Source of the DNA: Saccharum officinarum
Lineage: Eukaryota > Streptophyta > Magnoliopsida > Poales > Poaceae
Assembly: GCA_020631735.1 (NCBI GenBank)
Contig: CM036160.1
Coordinates: 117,348,680 to 117,412,679, forward strand
Reading direction: 5' to 3'
DNA: 64,000 bases
This document shows positions 12,151-24,188 of this stretch, one piece after another (within the stretch, counting starts at the first letter, position 1; the number at the start of each line of letters is the position of its first letter). Position numbers and translations under genes: made by a program. Below the pieces are notes generated by a model. The model ran no database searches, was not told the origin of the DNA, and saw nothing but the letters and a program-made list of their open reading frames with translations.

Positions 12151-13439
12151 TGTTTAGTTTTGGTAATTGAATGACAACTTAGGTGGACTAATATGTGTTT
12201 ATGTAAGATACACAGGAAATTAGTCCACAAGTGATTGTGTCATGAATGAGCTTATTGCATATGAGACATGACATGGAGTCGTGTGATCAAGGTGGAGAAA
12301 ATCGAGATGAGGTTTGGCTCGACGGACCTGTTGCAAGCGTGAAGGGCAAGTCGGAGGCTTTGAAGCGAGAGACTGCATGTGACAGTGAAGCTTAGGCAAG
12401 ACTTAGCGTCGATGGACCGAGGCAATGGTGAAGAGCAAGTGAGGTCAAAATCAATGAACCAATACGGTCACATGATGATATGAAGTGGATCATATCATTT
12501 GGTAATTGGTTGGTGCATGTGTTGCATCAACGTCAGAGGAGTAGGAATAGAATACGCAAGGCAAATGTATAATCCTAGGGCATTTCATTTCATTGGTCAA
12601 AGGTTGTGTAGAGAAGTGCATGACCGGGTTTATGATAGATGGTCGTACTATTAAGAGGGGCAAACTTGTTTGCATATCGGTCATCTAGTGCCACTTGAGC
12701 GATCTAACTTTGCATACGTGCTAGGATCGAGTGGCGTGGCAAGTTGAGTGTCTAACTCCTTTGAAGAAAATGATTATGACAATGCTAATACACGTGCACA
12801 AAGTGGTGAACACTTGTTGGTGTTAGCACATTTGCGAAGGCGGTGGAGTTTGAGCGGTAGGGAGGGGCGTTTTCGTGGAGATGAAACGCTTATTTTTCAT
12901 TGTGCCGAAGGATAAAAAGGAGGTGAAGTCGTGGAAGTAATCTATGCTGATCTGTAGGCATCGGACGCTAGGTTGCTTGGCATCAAACGCTGGCCAAGGC
13001 AGCATCGGACGCTGACGTTAGCGTCCGACCAACTCGTCACGCTGCAGTGCTCCAAGGGTGTGGCGTCGGACGCGCTGGTGGTGTGGCGTCTGACGCGTGA
13101 CATCAGCGTCCATTGGCGGTGGCGTCAGCAGAGCGCAGAGGAGGCGAAGGCACTCGGCAGCATCAGACGCTGAGGCACGTCTATTGCTACACCGATAGAC
13201 GCATCTGTTGCGCGTTCGGCAAAAACAGACCTTATTGGACTGCATCTGTTGGTGTGTCGGACGCTGGGGCTTTCTTCGTTGGACGCGCCTGATGGTCGGT
13301 TGCTGAACGAGTTGAGTTCGTAGTGACCATTAAAGTTTAACGGTCCACATTCAATCGAGAACACGTGGCAGCAATCGAGCGGAGCTGACTAAGTAGCGTC
13401 GGACGCTGGCCGCGTCTGTTGCCCCCGAGCTGGCTGTTT
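12151..13439. repeat. Unclassified interspersed repeat with recurring GACGCT motif
   Basis: From about 12150 the sequence has the texture of a grass repeat (a TTTGGTAATTGAATGACAAC-like start) without coding capacity. From about 12955 to 13410 a short motif of the form GCGTCGGACGCTGG, direct or reversed and diverged, recurs about ten times. It could be part of an LTR or a large DNA element. The contig ends inside it. Confidence 0.45.
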
Positions 13440-13539
13440 NNNNNNNNNNNNNNNNNNNNNNNNNNNNNNNNNNNNNNNNNNNNNNNNNNNNNNNNNNNNN
13501 NNNNNNNNNNNNNNNNNNNNNNNNNNNNNNNNNNNNNNN
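13440..13539. other. Assembly gap (100 N)
   Basis: Exactly 100 N, the usual placeholder for a scaffold join of unknown size. Sequence on the two sides is unrelated. Confidence 0.98.
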
Positions 13540-13591
13540 TTTGCATAGTAAAAATTTGGTGATGGAATTGGGAACTAAACAGGGCATCCTC
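13540..13591. mobile_element. Tourist-like MITE fragment cut by contig end
   Basis: This is the inner end of the MITE that is complete at 57285-57568, ending in ...GGGAACTAAACAGGG. Contig 2 starts inside the element, which is a common place for an assembly to break. Confidence 0.75.
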
Positions 13592-15049
13592 TCCCGTATG
13601 AACAGAAGGAAAGAGCGTGGACAAGACCGTAGAGATGCCCACAGAGTTCCGTCAGATTCCATGTGCGCCAGGCCCCGTGTCGTGGCGTGGCGTGTTGAGG
13701 AGTCCAAGTGTCCCCCACTGCGCGTGCACCGGAGCCGAGTCGAGTCTCAGCCCCGTGGAAGACACGGGCACCACACCGTCGCATCCGTTTCAGACCTCGC
13801 CCGGGGCACCCCCACCTTGCCACGATTCCACTCCGTTCCGGCGCCCTCCTTGTCTCGTGCATAGCGCGGCACCAACCTAGATAGGGATAAAGAAACATTC
13901 TGCGCGAATCCAATTCTTGACTCCCGCACGTCCTACGAGCTAAGTTCAGTTTCGTGGACTCTCGCGTCCTCTCGACGGTGTTGTTTGGTCACCGTGTACA
14001 CCCTCGAGCTGAATCAGATCAAAGTGCAGCCATTGTTCACAACGGAAACCTCCTTTTTCTATGCGCATTTGCGTACCTATTGAGGAAAAAACATTCAGGG
14101 CCAATCATTTGTCGCAGAGCACGGTTCCAGATTCCTGGATGATTCCACCCAAATTTTAAATCATGCACGGCGTAAACTTCTAGTGTGCTCCGTACCATAT
14201 AAGCTAGCTTTAGACGCTACATAAATAAATTATGTATTCCTTGGTTTAGTTAGTTTTATCGATATATGCAAGCATATTTCTGGCCAAAGTATTCCTTCCA
14301 TGTCAACACCGAATCCACGAAGCCCATCACATGTCCACACCACACCAGCAAGCAGCACTAAACGTTGCTTTAATCAGCCACGCGGTAGACTATCAGCCCG
14401 GCAGAAATCCACTTCATTTGAAGATTTCCTGATGCTAGTGATTGTTAAATCCCATTTCCCTACACCTATCCGTAGGTGAGGACTGAGGAAGGAGGAAGGA
14501 GACAACACATCTGTCAGCCTGCAGTGTGACCTAATTTGACATCCTCGGTTAGGAATCTGACCAACGCAGAAAAATACTTCCAAACGGAGTGGTTTTCTGT
14601 CAGACAAATCTAGCGTGATCGTGTTTTACCGGTCACTTTGGAATGGTTAATGATGCCTAAGCACATGTCGTTTCTTTTGGTTTAACAAAAAAGTAAACAC
14701 ATGACTGGAAAATATGGCTCTATAAGAATTGTAAAGGGGACCCGCTTCAATAATAAAAAAAGTAGATTCCCAAAATGGATCATTGCGATCTTTCAGAAGA
14801 AAGTTTCATGTTGAAAATAAAACAGGGTGTCCATATTTATTTTTATAAATGGAATGGGTTTGCACGTTTGCGCAGAGATTTGTCTTCTGCGAGATTGCAT
14901 CTTGGACTTTGATGTTTCTGTTCTTTGATTGTTAAGAGAGCAGTAACTAGGGTGTTTGGCCTTTTGAGGGTGTGAGGTCTGAGGTGCAGTAGCTCCCAAC
15001 CTAACCTCCACTAAACAACACTATAACACTCGTAGCTAGTTGACGCGTG
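13592..15049. other. Intergenic DNA, no gene seen
   Basis: Reading frames on both strands near 13600-13900 are short, overlap one another and match no known family. The remainder is AT-rich and uninformative. The same sequence is present in arm B. Confidence 0.4.
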
Positions 15050-15181
15050 CAGTTTTGGAAAAATAACTATGTAATTAGTTATTTTTTATCTATATTTAAT
15101 ACTCCATGCATGTGTCCAAAGATTCGATGTGACGAAAAATCTTCTAAAATTTTTGGAACTTTGAAGCATCTAAACAGGGCC
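15050..15181. mobile_element. Truncated Tourist-like MITE
   Basis: It carries the family core (ATTAGTTATTTTTTATCTAT, TCCATGCATGTGTCC, GATGTGACG) and one terminus, ATCTAAACAGGGCC. The opposite terminus is missing. The arm B counterpart is at about 55691-55822. Confidence 0.7.
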
Positions 15182-16239
15182 AAAGCGCTGCCGCTGCGCA
15201 TGACGCGCGTTTTTCCACGCTGAAATCAGTGAGCGCGCAACTGTCACCTTGTTCGTTTGAGCTATTCAGCGGAATCAGCAGCCATCCACCAGTATTTTTC
15301 TCTCACAACGAACCAACGAACAATACTTTTAGCCACAGTAAACCAGCGAAACCGAACAGGCTGTGTATATGTACCCCGCCGTGGACCGCCCGCCCGACCG
15401 AGGCCGTCCGCGTGTGGCGTGTGCAGCACTGCAGCAGCAGCCAGCGCAGCGTCGCGGACGCGCCGGGCTGGTTTGACTAGCTTGCCGCGTTTACACGGCA
15501 CGGGCGCGGCCAGGCAGGCACCCGTCCCCTTCACACCGCCGCGGCGCCCAGGCAGGGCCGACCGGCGGGAGGAGAGGAGGCAGCACCCGGCCACCTGGCT
15601 CTGCTCGCCCTTCTTTTGCCGCGCCGCGAGAAAACAGAGGAGAAACGACGGCGGCGGGGACCGTGAACCCGGTGGCGCAAAAGGAACGGGAAAACAGGGG
15701 AAAACGGAGCGAGGAGCACGGGCCACGGGGCGTGCGCGAGACGCCAAGGGGGCGGGCTACTCGCGCTGTCAGCAGGGGCGGCTTTGATCTGCTGCGCTGG
15801 TGGTACGCTTTTGGAAGGTCCACCACATCTTTACGACGGCTAAGCTGTGTCTCGTGCCGTTTTCTCCCCCTCTGATTGAAGCGCGCCACCATCCTTTTTC
15901 TGTTTCAGCGGCCGGTTTTTGGTGTACTTAACGTACGTCCTACGTGGTAGTGGCAATTTTGACATGAAACGAGAAACAGTTCGGTTTCAACGGAAATCAT
16001 GTGCGGGAGAGACTGTCATTCAAACGGACCGGGCCCAGGCCATACGGTGCTTGGTGCCTGTGTGGCCGTCCGGGAACCGCTACGTACCGCACAGTACCAT
16101 CTGGAGGTACAGGTACGGGGGGTTATTACCGGTGCAGTGCAGCGCGAATTTGGCTGGCTCCTGGTTGCACCGGAATGGTACATTGGTACGCCCGAATACC
16201 GGAAATTCCAGGGGCCCAACCTGAAAAGTTTCGTAGAAA
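15182..16239. other. GC-rich intergenic DNA
   Basis: High GC from about 15390 to 15860 yields overlapping frames on both strands. None has a recognisable domain, and the frames change between arms where small indels occur, so they are unlikely to code. Confidence 0.4.
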
Positions 16240-16425
16240 GGGCCTGTTTAGTTTAAGTGCCGTAAATTTTTCGGGATACTATAACACATGTGTAACTATA
16301 GCAATTAGTGTCAATTATAAACTAATTAGTTTTAAAAGATTCATCTCATAAAATACATACAAACTGTATAATTAATTATTTTTTATTTACATTTAATGCT
16401 CAAACATTCGTGTGTAAAGTTTGTG
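16240..16425. mobile_element. Truncated Tourist-like MITE
   Basis: The start GGGCCTGTTTAGTTTAAG and the core (CTAATTAGTTTTAAAAGATT, ACATTTAATGCTC) belong to the same MITE family. The distal terminus is lost in a GT-rich microsatellite. Arm B counterpart is about 54445-54631; the GT tract differs in length between arms. Confidence 0.65.
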
Positions 16426-17501
16426 TGTGTGTGGGGTGGGGTTTGTGTGTGAGAAACGGGGCCGAATCAAAAGCTGGCAAGGAAGGGGTCCTACGTCCCC
16501 GCTAATCTCGCTACAAGAACAGGAACAGCAGGGGCGCGGCGCCTTGCCTTGCCGAGTCCCCTCCTGGCCTCCTCCCCGTCCCCCCCTGCGCTGCGCAAAG
16601 GCACTCGCGCTCATCAAAGGCGCAGCGGCGACTCCTCCCAAAAGAGAAAAGCGTGCGCGGAAAATCTCATCACTCCCGCGCCCTCGTCCCGTGGCGTGGA
16701 CCTTTTTAAGCCCTGCGCTCGATTCCCCACACCACCTGCGACTGCGCTCCCCTCCACTTCCCTGATCGAGCTCCCCCCACTTGCTGCCGTTTCTCCGGCC
16801 AACTTCAGCGCCTTCCTTTTTTCAGTTCCGGCGGCGCGGCAGGGTGGTTTCGCCGTTCTTGACTGCCGCGCCGTCGTTCTTGCCCAAGTTCTGGGCTGGG
16901 CTTCGCCTTCGCCGCCAGTAATTCTGGCGGTTTCGTGATCCGTCCCCGCGCAGCGGCTGCGGTCGCGGAAACGGAAAGGCCGTTCCTTTTCCGCTCGCCG
17001 CAACGGGGGCTCCGTGCGTCCGCCCGCTCGATAACCCCTGCCTGCCTCTCCGCCCCGCCCGACCACGCCTCGCGATCACGAGGAAGCGTCGCCGTTGACG
17101 GACGACGGGGGTGCGCGGTCACCGGTCAGTGGTGTCAACAAAGTCTCGCCCCTGCTTTTTTTTTTGTGATGGCTCGCGTCGCGTCTTAATCGAATCATTA
17201 ATTAGTCTTCCAGGTCAATCCCGCCCGGCCCTCCCGGCGTGTTCTTGATTCGTGCCGTGTTCGACCGGTGACTGACGCCTGTGGTTGGCGGGCGGAAGGG
17301 GTCAGTCAAGCTTTCTGTTCTTGATTCTTTACACCGCGGCCGCCGGCTCTCAGCCGAATGCCGGTGTGAGGGAGGAGGACCTCGGGAGCGGAGAAGGAGC
17401 CGCCGAGTCGTGAAGATCACGCGCCGATCTTGGCCCGTGTCCGTGCGCGACCTCGGCGCATGGTTGTTGGCGCTCAGTGGTGCTCGTAGTGCGCCGCCGC
17501 C
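16426..17501 (+). promoter_or_regulatory. Promoter and 5' UTR region of the CDK-like kinase (copy A)
   Basis: GC-rich DNA immediately upstream of the kinase ATG. Pyrimidine-rich stretches near 16730-16800 and 17040 are typical of grass 5' UTRs. A weak AT element (CTTTTTAAG) lies near 16703. No clear core promoter can be fixed, and a 5' UTR intron is possible. Confidence 0.4.
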
Positions 17502-20500
17502 ATGGGCTGCGTCGCGTCAAAGAACGCCGTCTCGGTGACTCCGGCGGCCGACTCGTTCGGCGGGCTCAGGGACCGGAGCCAGCCGCGCGCCCAGGAGTCT
17601 GCTGCTCCGGTGCCGTTGCCGGTTCCCGTGTCTTCCCTGCGCATCGCGTCGTCCGCGGCGAGGAGGTCGGAGAAGGTCAAGGACGAAGCGGAGGAGCCAG
17701 GGAAGGCCGTCGTCGCCGTGCCGGCCGTGTCCCGGAGCTTCCGGCTGCGGAGCCTGCGGAAGAGCCTTGAGGGTGAGCAGGTGGCTGCCGGGTGGCCGCC
17801 GTGGCTCAGCGCCGTCGCCGGGGAGGCCATCCAGGGGTGGATCCCGCTCAAGGCCGACTCCTTCGAGAAGCTGGAGAAGGTACTGTGGAGCTTTCTGCTG
17901 AGGTTTCCTAGGTGATTCATTTCGGTTCAGATTTCGTGACTGATTCAATTCAATAGCTCGTGGGTCATTTTCCATGACAAAATTTTGCTTGCATGTGGAA
18001 TTTTAGAAGGATGGTGGTTGTTGGGACTGTAATTTGGTCTAACTGGTTGGTGTCTTTCTGGTATCCTTTATCATGCGTTTGTTAGTAGTAATACTCTGCT
18101 GGGTGATGGATTATGACATGAAGAATAAACTAGTATAACAGCCAATTGTTGTGAAGGTGAAGGAGGTGGCTTGGGTGATCTGGTGTTTCCTTCTATGAGG
18201 CATCACATGTTTTAGCTGTCTCCGTTGTTGGTATGCCCTGCTGATAGGGAATTTGACCTCTTACTGTTTCTTGTCTGTCATCATACTCAGGCTGTGTTTA
18301 GTTCCCCATGAAATGCAAAATGCAAAATGCCAACTACTTTGGAATGATGAAATGCAAAATGCCAAAATTTTCATGGGTGTGTTTAGTTCCATCCAAAATG
18401 CCAAATTTTTCATGGGTGGGTGAGGGCTTTTTGGCTTCTTTTTTTTTTTTTTGCCTCTTGAGGCCAAAATCCAAAATGGAGAATGGATACCTTTTTGTCA
18501 AAAATTTTGTATGGTGTTTAGTTCCATTTTACAAAATGATGGGCCAAAATACAAAATTTTTTTGATGAAATGGGGATCTAAACACACCCTCAATAGGAAA
18601 AGTAGATTTTTTTTTTAATTAAGAAGGGTAATGAAGCAGAGTGGTACTGCTATTGTGTGCTAGTTTTATGTCTGCAACAAGAGTAATGAAGCCCGTGCAT
18701 TACTGCACATATGTTTGCTGTGTGACCCAGACTTGTTTCTTTGTTGCACCCTATATGTAGGTTGGGCAAGGCACATACAGCAGTGTATTCAGGGCAAGGG
18801 ACCTTGAGACTGGAAAGATCGTTGCCTTGAAGAAGGTTCGATTTGACAATTTTGAGCCAGAGAGTGTTAGATTCATGGCAAGGGAGATACAAATATTAAG
18901 AAGACTTGATCATCCAAATGTCATGAAACTGGAAGGCTTGATTACTTCCCGGTTATCATGCAGCCTTTATCTAGTATTTGAATACATGGAGCATGATCTT
19001 GCTGGACTTTGCTCCTCTCCTGACATCAAATTCACTGAAGCACAGGTATGTTCAACTACATTCGCTGCTTTCATTCAATTCAGCTTTGAAGTTACACTGT
19101 GTCGTCCTGACTTATTCCTCTGATTGTCACCTACTGCAGCTCAAGTGCTACATGAACCAGTTACTGTCAGGACTGGAGCATTGCCATTCGCGCCGTGTGG
19201 TTCATCGTGATATCAAGGGTGCTAATCTCCTCGTGAATAATGAGGGGGTTCTAAAGATAGCTGATTTTGGTCTTGCAAATTTCTTTGATCCCAGCAAAAA
19301 CCATCCTCTGACCAGCCGTGTTGTTACTCTGTGGTACCGACCACCTGAACTGCTACTAGGTTCAACTCACTATGATGCAGCTGTTGATCTGTGGAGTGTT
19401 GGGTGTGTATTTGCCGAGATGTATCGTGGGAAACCTATCCTGCAGGGAAGAACCGAGGTAACTATTTGGTTACATCAATTAATAGAGTTAACTGCGGTGC
19501 ATCTGCTGATCTGCCTGATTCTTCATATCTTTTTGGGTTCTGGTTAACAAATTTGTAGATGCTTTGTTCCTCCAATCCCAATTCACTAGAAGCACATGTC
19601 TCATTTTCTTCTATTTCCTTTTTGAACTTTCCCACTTTAGTCTGCCAGAAGGTCAAAATTCTCAAGGATTTGCTTGATGTATGTAATATGATACAGAATC
19701 CCTTTCATTTTTCAGGTGGAACAACTACACAAGATTTTTAAGCTATGTGGTTCACCAGCTGATGATTATTGGAAGAAGTCGAAGTTGCCTCATGCAACAA
19801 TATTTAAACCACATCATCCATATCCTAGTACCCTAGGAGATGTTTTTAAAGGGCTACCAGAAAATGCATTGAGTTTACTAGAAACTCTTCTGTCGGTGGA
19901 GCCCTACAAGCGTGGTACTGCATCAGGTGCTCTTTCTTCTGAGGTAAGATTGCATCACGTAATATCCTTGAATCCCATTTTGTATTGGATGGGGGAGGTT
20001 TGGGGAAAAAATACTCCTCTGTTCCAAATTATTAGTCGTTTTGGCTTTTGTAGTTACATTGTTTTTGCTATGCGTCTAGATATAGGCTATGTCTAGATAC
20101 GTAATAAAAGTTATGTATCTAGAAAAGCTAGAACTACTAATAATTTGGAATGGAGGGAGTAGTATATTTGACCTTTGGAAATTGGGATATTTAAGTTGTT
20201 AGTTTGTCAAAATTTGCTGATTCTGTTCTGCTGCCTCCCTTTCTTCTGTTATGCATCAGCGAAATAATTATTCACTCATAGTTTGGAAAAAAAATCAAGC
20301 ACATGAACAGATATTCGAGCCATCAGGATGTTGTAGATCGCCTGGATTGTTATTATCATAAGCTAAATCTTCAAGGGCAGTGCAAAATATTAGTGTCACT
20401 GCAACTTGTATTTAGCTTGGCGCTTCCGATTCTTTACATGGTATTAAATGGGGCAAGAAATCCTTAGGTTTAGCACTGCCAAAATTAGTCCTCTTTGTCC

Positions 20501-22064
20501 ATAGTGTAAATTATATGAATCGCACCGGTCATGATAATGTGCGATCTATTTCCCTTTTTTTGTGCAGTTTTTCAGGACAAAACCTTATGCATGTGAACCT
20601 TCGAGCTTGCCTAAGTATGCACCCAACAAGGAGATGGATGCAAAGTTACGAGAGGATGCACTCAGGTGGGAATTTTTAAATTTAGTCATTTTATTGCAGA
20701 AAAGGAAGCCGGGAACTTAGGTTCTGTCATTTATTCTTGCTTCTGAACGTGTGTTTCACAAATTGAAAATACTCACCTCTTGCCGAGCAGCTCCGAGCAC
20801 TGCTTAAGGCTTTAAGCTGTTACCAGTACACAATTTAATGACTGGAAGTTGAACATTTTTTTTTGTCTGACAACTGCCATAGTCAATAACAACGACATCC
20901 ATTTCTCTATTTTTCTTTCTTGTTTCAGAAGAAAAGCTAGTAGCAGAGGGCACGGGACAGAAGCATCCAAGAAGTCTTCAAGGCTCAGCAGAGCAGCAAG
21001 AGAACCTATTGCAGTCCCTAAGCATATAACAAGTAGCACAGAGGTATCATTTGTTTTCCTATGGCTGAATACCTTCACAAAATATTATCAACTGAGAAAT
21101 TTGGCCAAGCTATGTGAATACTTGAGTTGATGGTAACAATACTCACCAAATCTCTTATGCCTGTCTTCCGTCTTTCAGGAAACCAAAATTAATGTGAATG
21201 CAACCAAAGATGGTACAATACAGGATCGTACGAAACTGAATGGTGATGCTAGGCTATTTGCAGACATACAACCAGTGTCAGCGGCTCAAGTTAAAGAGAG
21301 TGCTCGTCATGTTAAGAATGAATCACGAGAGGAAATACCTTTCTCCGGGCCATTGAGTGTTTCTTCATCTAGTGGCTTTGCATGGGCCAAAAGACCACAG
21401 GAGGATCGTTCTTTTGCTAGATCACGGACCAGATCTAGCTCAAGAGGCCAGTTCCCCGCTTTGGCCGATCAGGACTGTAAGACCCAAGCTAAAGAGAATG
21501 TTGGCCTTAGGGAGCTGCCTAGCAGAGACATACATGTATCAATATCACATGTCAATTCCAAGGTCCGAGACCAGGAGCCTCATGATGCAGCAAAGCGTGC
21601 CGTCCTGAAGAAGTGGTCACAGTTAGAGCATCCAGATTCATTTGATTCTTGCGACACTTACCACTCTCAGAACTTCTCAAACGCCATGTTCCTTGGGGGT
21701 CCACTCTCATCAAAGAATAGCTTCAAGGTGCGTTGAGTCAATCATTTACTTGATATGAGTTTCTACTTTTATATCAAAGTTGTTACTAATGTGCGATTTA
21801 AAACTCCAGGGCGATCATGATCAAGAAGAGAAGGTCGAATACTCCGGCCCTTTGTTGTCCCAGTCGCACAAGGTCGATGAACTGTTACAGAAGAACGAGC
21901 GCCATATCCGGCAAGTTGTTCGAACATCATGGTTCAGGAGAGGTAATTGTGTTTTGGAATCAGTATATACCTTTTTCTCTTTTCCATCGCTCCTGCTTCA
22001 TCCATTAATCATGTGTGAATAATTGTTTGATTGTATGGTCACAGGAAGAAAGGTGGACAAGTGA
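17502..22064 (+). CDS. CDK-like Ser/Thr protein kinase, IBS1/At1g18670-like (copy A)
   Basis: Nine exons with GT-AG junctions: 17502-17879, 18761-19045, 19140-19457, 19716-19943, 20568-20665, 20929-21043, 21179-21727, 21810-21942, 22045-22064; about 707 aa. The N-terminus MGCVASKN fits N-myristoylation with an adjacent Cys for palmitoylation, suggesting membrane attachment. The kinase domain runs from about 124 to 415: GQGTYSS loop, Lys 150, HRDIKGANLL (Asp 245), DFG (Asp 263), and WYRPPELLLG of CDK type. The CDK cyclin-binding helix position reads PESVRFMAREI, not PSTAIRE, as in plant CDK-related kinases. The C-terminal half is Ser/Arg-rich and probably disordered. The closest family I know is IBS1/At1g18670 and At1g54610. 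Introns 1 and 4 hold MITEs. The gene recurs in inverted form at 48799-53361. Confidence 0.9.
18290..18589. mobile_element. Tourist-like MITE in kinase intron 1 (copy A), TSD TCA
   Basis: The 300-bp element has ends GGCTGTGTTTAGTTCC and GGATCTAAACACACCC and is flanked by TCA at 18287-18289 and 18590-18592. Inside, AAATGCAAAATGCC and GTGTGTTTAGTTCCAT recur, as if a terminus had been duplicated. It lies wholly in intron 1. Confidence 0.8.
20014..20159. mobile_element. Stowaway MITE in kinase intron 4 (copy A), TSD TA
   Basis: The 146-bp element has TIRs CTCCTCTGTTCCAAATTATT and its inverted partner ending ATGGAGGGAG, flanked by TA on both sides. It is a typical Tc1/mariner-derived Stowaway and can form a long hairpin in the pre-mRNA. 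Confidence 0.9.
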
Positions 22065-23984
22065 GGGAAAAGCTTGACCGGTTTCTTTCCATGGGGGGGC
22101 GGGGAGCATGTCATAAGCTTCTGATGGGCCTCTGCTGCCAGTCTGGGAAGTGGGCAATTGCTGCTGACGATTCCATTGTTAACTGAAGACATCGTGAACT
22201 TTGATGATCCCAGCTCACAGCAAAATTTTAGCTACTGTGCCTCGCTGCTTCAGGCGTGTGTTGTAGATTCCCCGAAGACGCCAGTGCCATATCCATTTTT
22301 GTTGTACAAAGAAATATTAACGGCTGACGGGGCAGTGTGGTTGAACTGACGAGTGTGTAGTTGGAACCACCGAACCAATAAGAAGCCCAAGATGGCGCGG
22401 TTGTAGTAAAGGTAGCCTCTGAAGAAAATGAAAAGTAAAATCCAATAACTGTTTGTTGTCAACTCTGCTGCACTGGTGTCTCTCACTGGTAAGGGGAGGC
22501 GAACGATATGTGTGTTCTTGGTTTAGTTGGGCCTAAAAGCCGAGCATCCTCTGGAAGGCATCGCAACCGCAAAGCCTGTTGGACGTTCTGCAACAGTCAT
22601 GGCGGCGTTGCTCTAAGCGCGGACATGATGATCCCGGGAACTGATAAAGGCGCCGTCTCAGTCAGGCGACGGGCTCATTCCTGCCACAGGCGGCCCAGTG
22701 CCTCAGATCAGAGACGGTGGACCTGAAGCGACCCTGAAGGCCTGAACAGATGGGGGGAGCTTGGCCCAAAGGAGCGGGGCGGGACCTCTAACCGGCCGAA
22801 GCCCAGGAAGGGAGGAAGAATCGGTCACGCGCGGCCTGGGTTTGTCTTTGTCCAATTGTCCGGTCGCCGGGAGGGAGAGCGGATGACACGGACGAGCAGG
22901 GGGCGGGCCGGCCGCGGTGGTTGTGATGACTTTGTGACTGCGACAGCACGAGTTGCCATGGTCCCTGCCGCCTGCCGGCCGCGGTAGAGGAGCAGAAAGC
23001 GACGGCGCTTTCTTTAGGTGAGTCGGGACTGCCGGACGGCAGCAGGCAGGTACCAGAGGGTTCAGTGTCCGCCGCGGTAACCGAACCGAACGTAACGAAA
23101 GTGATGGCGCTTCCCTTCCATCGCCGCGGCGTACTTGCTCGTCCTGGCAACTAGAGTCTAGTCGGATGTCACGCAGATTTAACATCAGCCACCAATGCGC
23201 CACCCCCGCACCGCATCGCAGTCAATAGCATCAAGGGCCAGCCGGCCGGGTGGGGTGGGGTGACCAAAGGAAACACAGACACCCAGCAAGCAGAGGCGAT
23301 GAAGAAAGGGAGCCCGGGCGCTGCACAGTGCGGCTGGGCGTAAATGCGCTGCCGTGCCGATCCGGGGCGACGAGAGGGAGGACGCGGCGCACATTCGCGC
23401 GCTGGCCCCCGGGGCATGGTCCTTGGGCACGAGCCATAGTTGGACAATATTCGGGTTGTCGCCTAGCACTGAAAAGTGGGGCGACACCGGCATGTGCCGA
23501 GGCGCCCTCTTGCGCCCCGCCCCCGCTCGCCTCGCCTTCGCCTCTTCCGCTCTTCTTCGGCGGCTCGGCTTCGGCGCCAGTTGCCAAGTTCTCCTGGTCC
23601 TATGGCTATCAGAGAACGGAATTGAGCTGATTAGTGGATGATGTTAATCAGCACAGAGAATTAGAAAAGAGAGTGTCTTGTGCATGCATGTACGTGGACC
23701 TGGAGTGACTATCACGTGGGTCCAGCCCAACAACAGTCGCTGTCCTCCGACACTCGAGAAAAGGCACGTGGGGCTCCCCTGTCAATCGCTACCGGTATCT
23801 CCATATTACCGTAGGCAGCCTGTCGCGGTTGATTGTGCACCAAGGGACCTTCGTTTTTTTAATTTATTTATTATTACAATCTTTATAAGCTTATTCGCTC
23901 TCCCAGCAGGCTGCAAGCGGAAGCCCTACATTAAATTAGTCTTACTAGTAACAGTGTTTTGTGTACGTGTGCTACTTATCTTGA
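22065..23984. other. Kinase 3' UTR and GC-rich intergenic DNA (copy A)
   Basis: The first few hundred bases should be the kinase 3' UTR. From about 22700 to 23600 GC content rises and frames overlap on both strands, without recognisable domains. I cannot support a gene here. Confidence 0.4.
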
Positions 23985-24188
23985 GAGCACTCATATTGCA
24001 GACTTTATCATAGAGTCTAAAGCTATTTATTACCTCGAATATTGTGAACTTAGAGTCTAAATAAGACTTGAAGTCTTGTTTTTTTCCTCTTTCTTCAATA
24101 AATATGTTACCACATCAGTAAAAAACCATAAATAGGGTGTAATAAATAGTCTTGGACTCTACAATAGAGTCTTGCATTGTGAGTGCCC
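23985..24188. mobile_element. Tourist-like MITE, TSD TGA
   Basis: The 204-bp element has inverted ends of about 50 bp (GAGCACTCATATTGCA and, reversed, GGGCACTCACAATGCA), flanked by TGA at 23982-23984 and 24189-24191. The interior has AATAAATAG/CTATTTATT palindromic sequence. Different subfamily from the GGCCTTGTTTAG group. Confidence 0.8.

Noticed and set aside
22500..23640. Possible gene downstream of the kinase
   Set aside because: GC-rich overlapping frames only, with no domain and no consistent splice pattern. Arm B shows the same frames simply because the sequence is duplicated.
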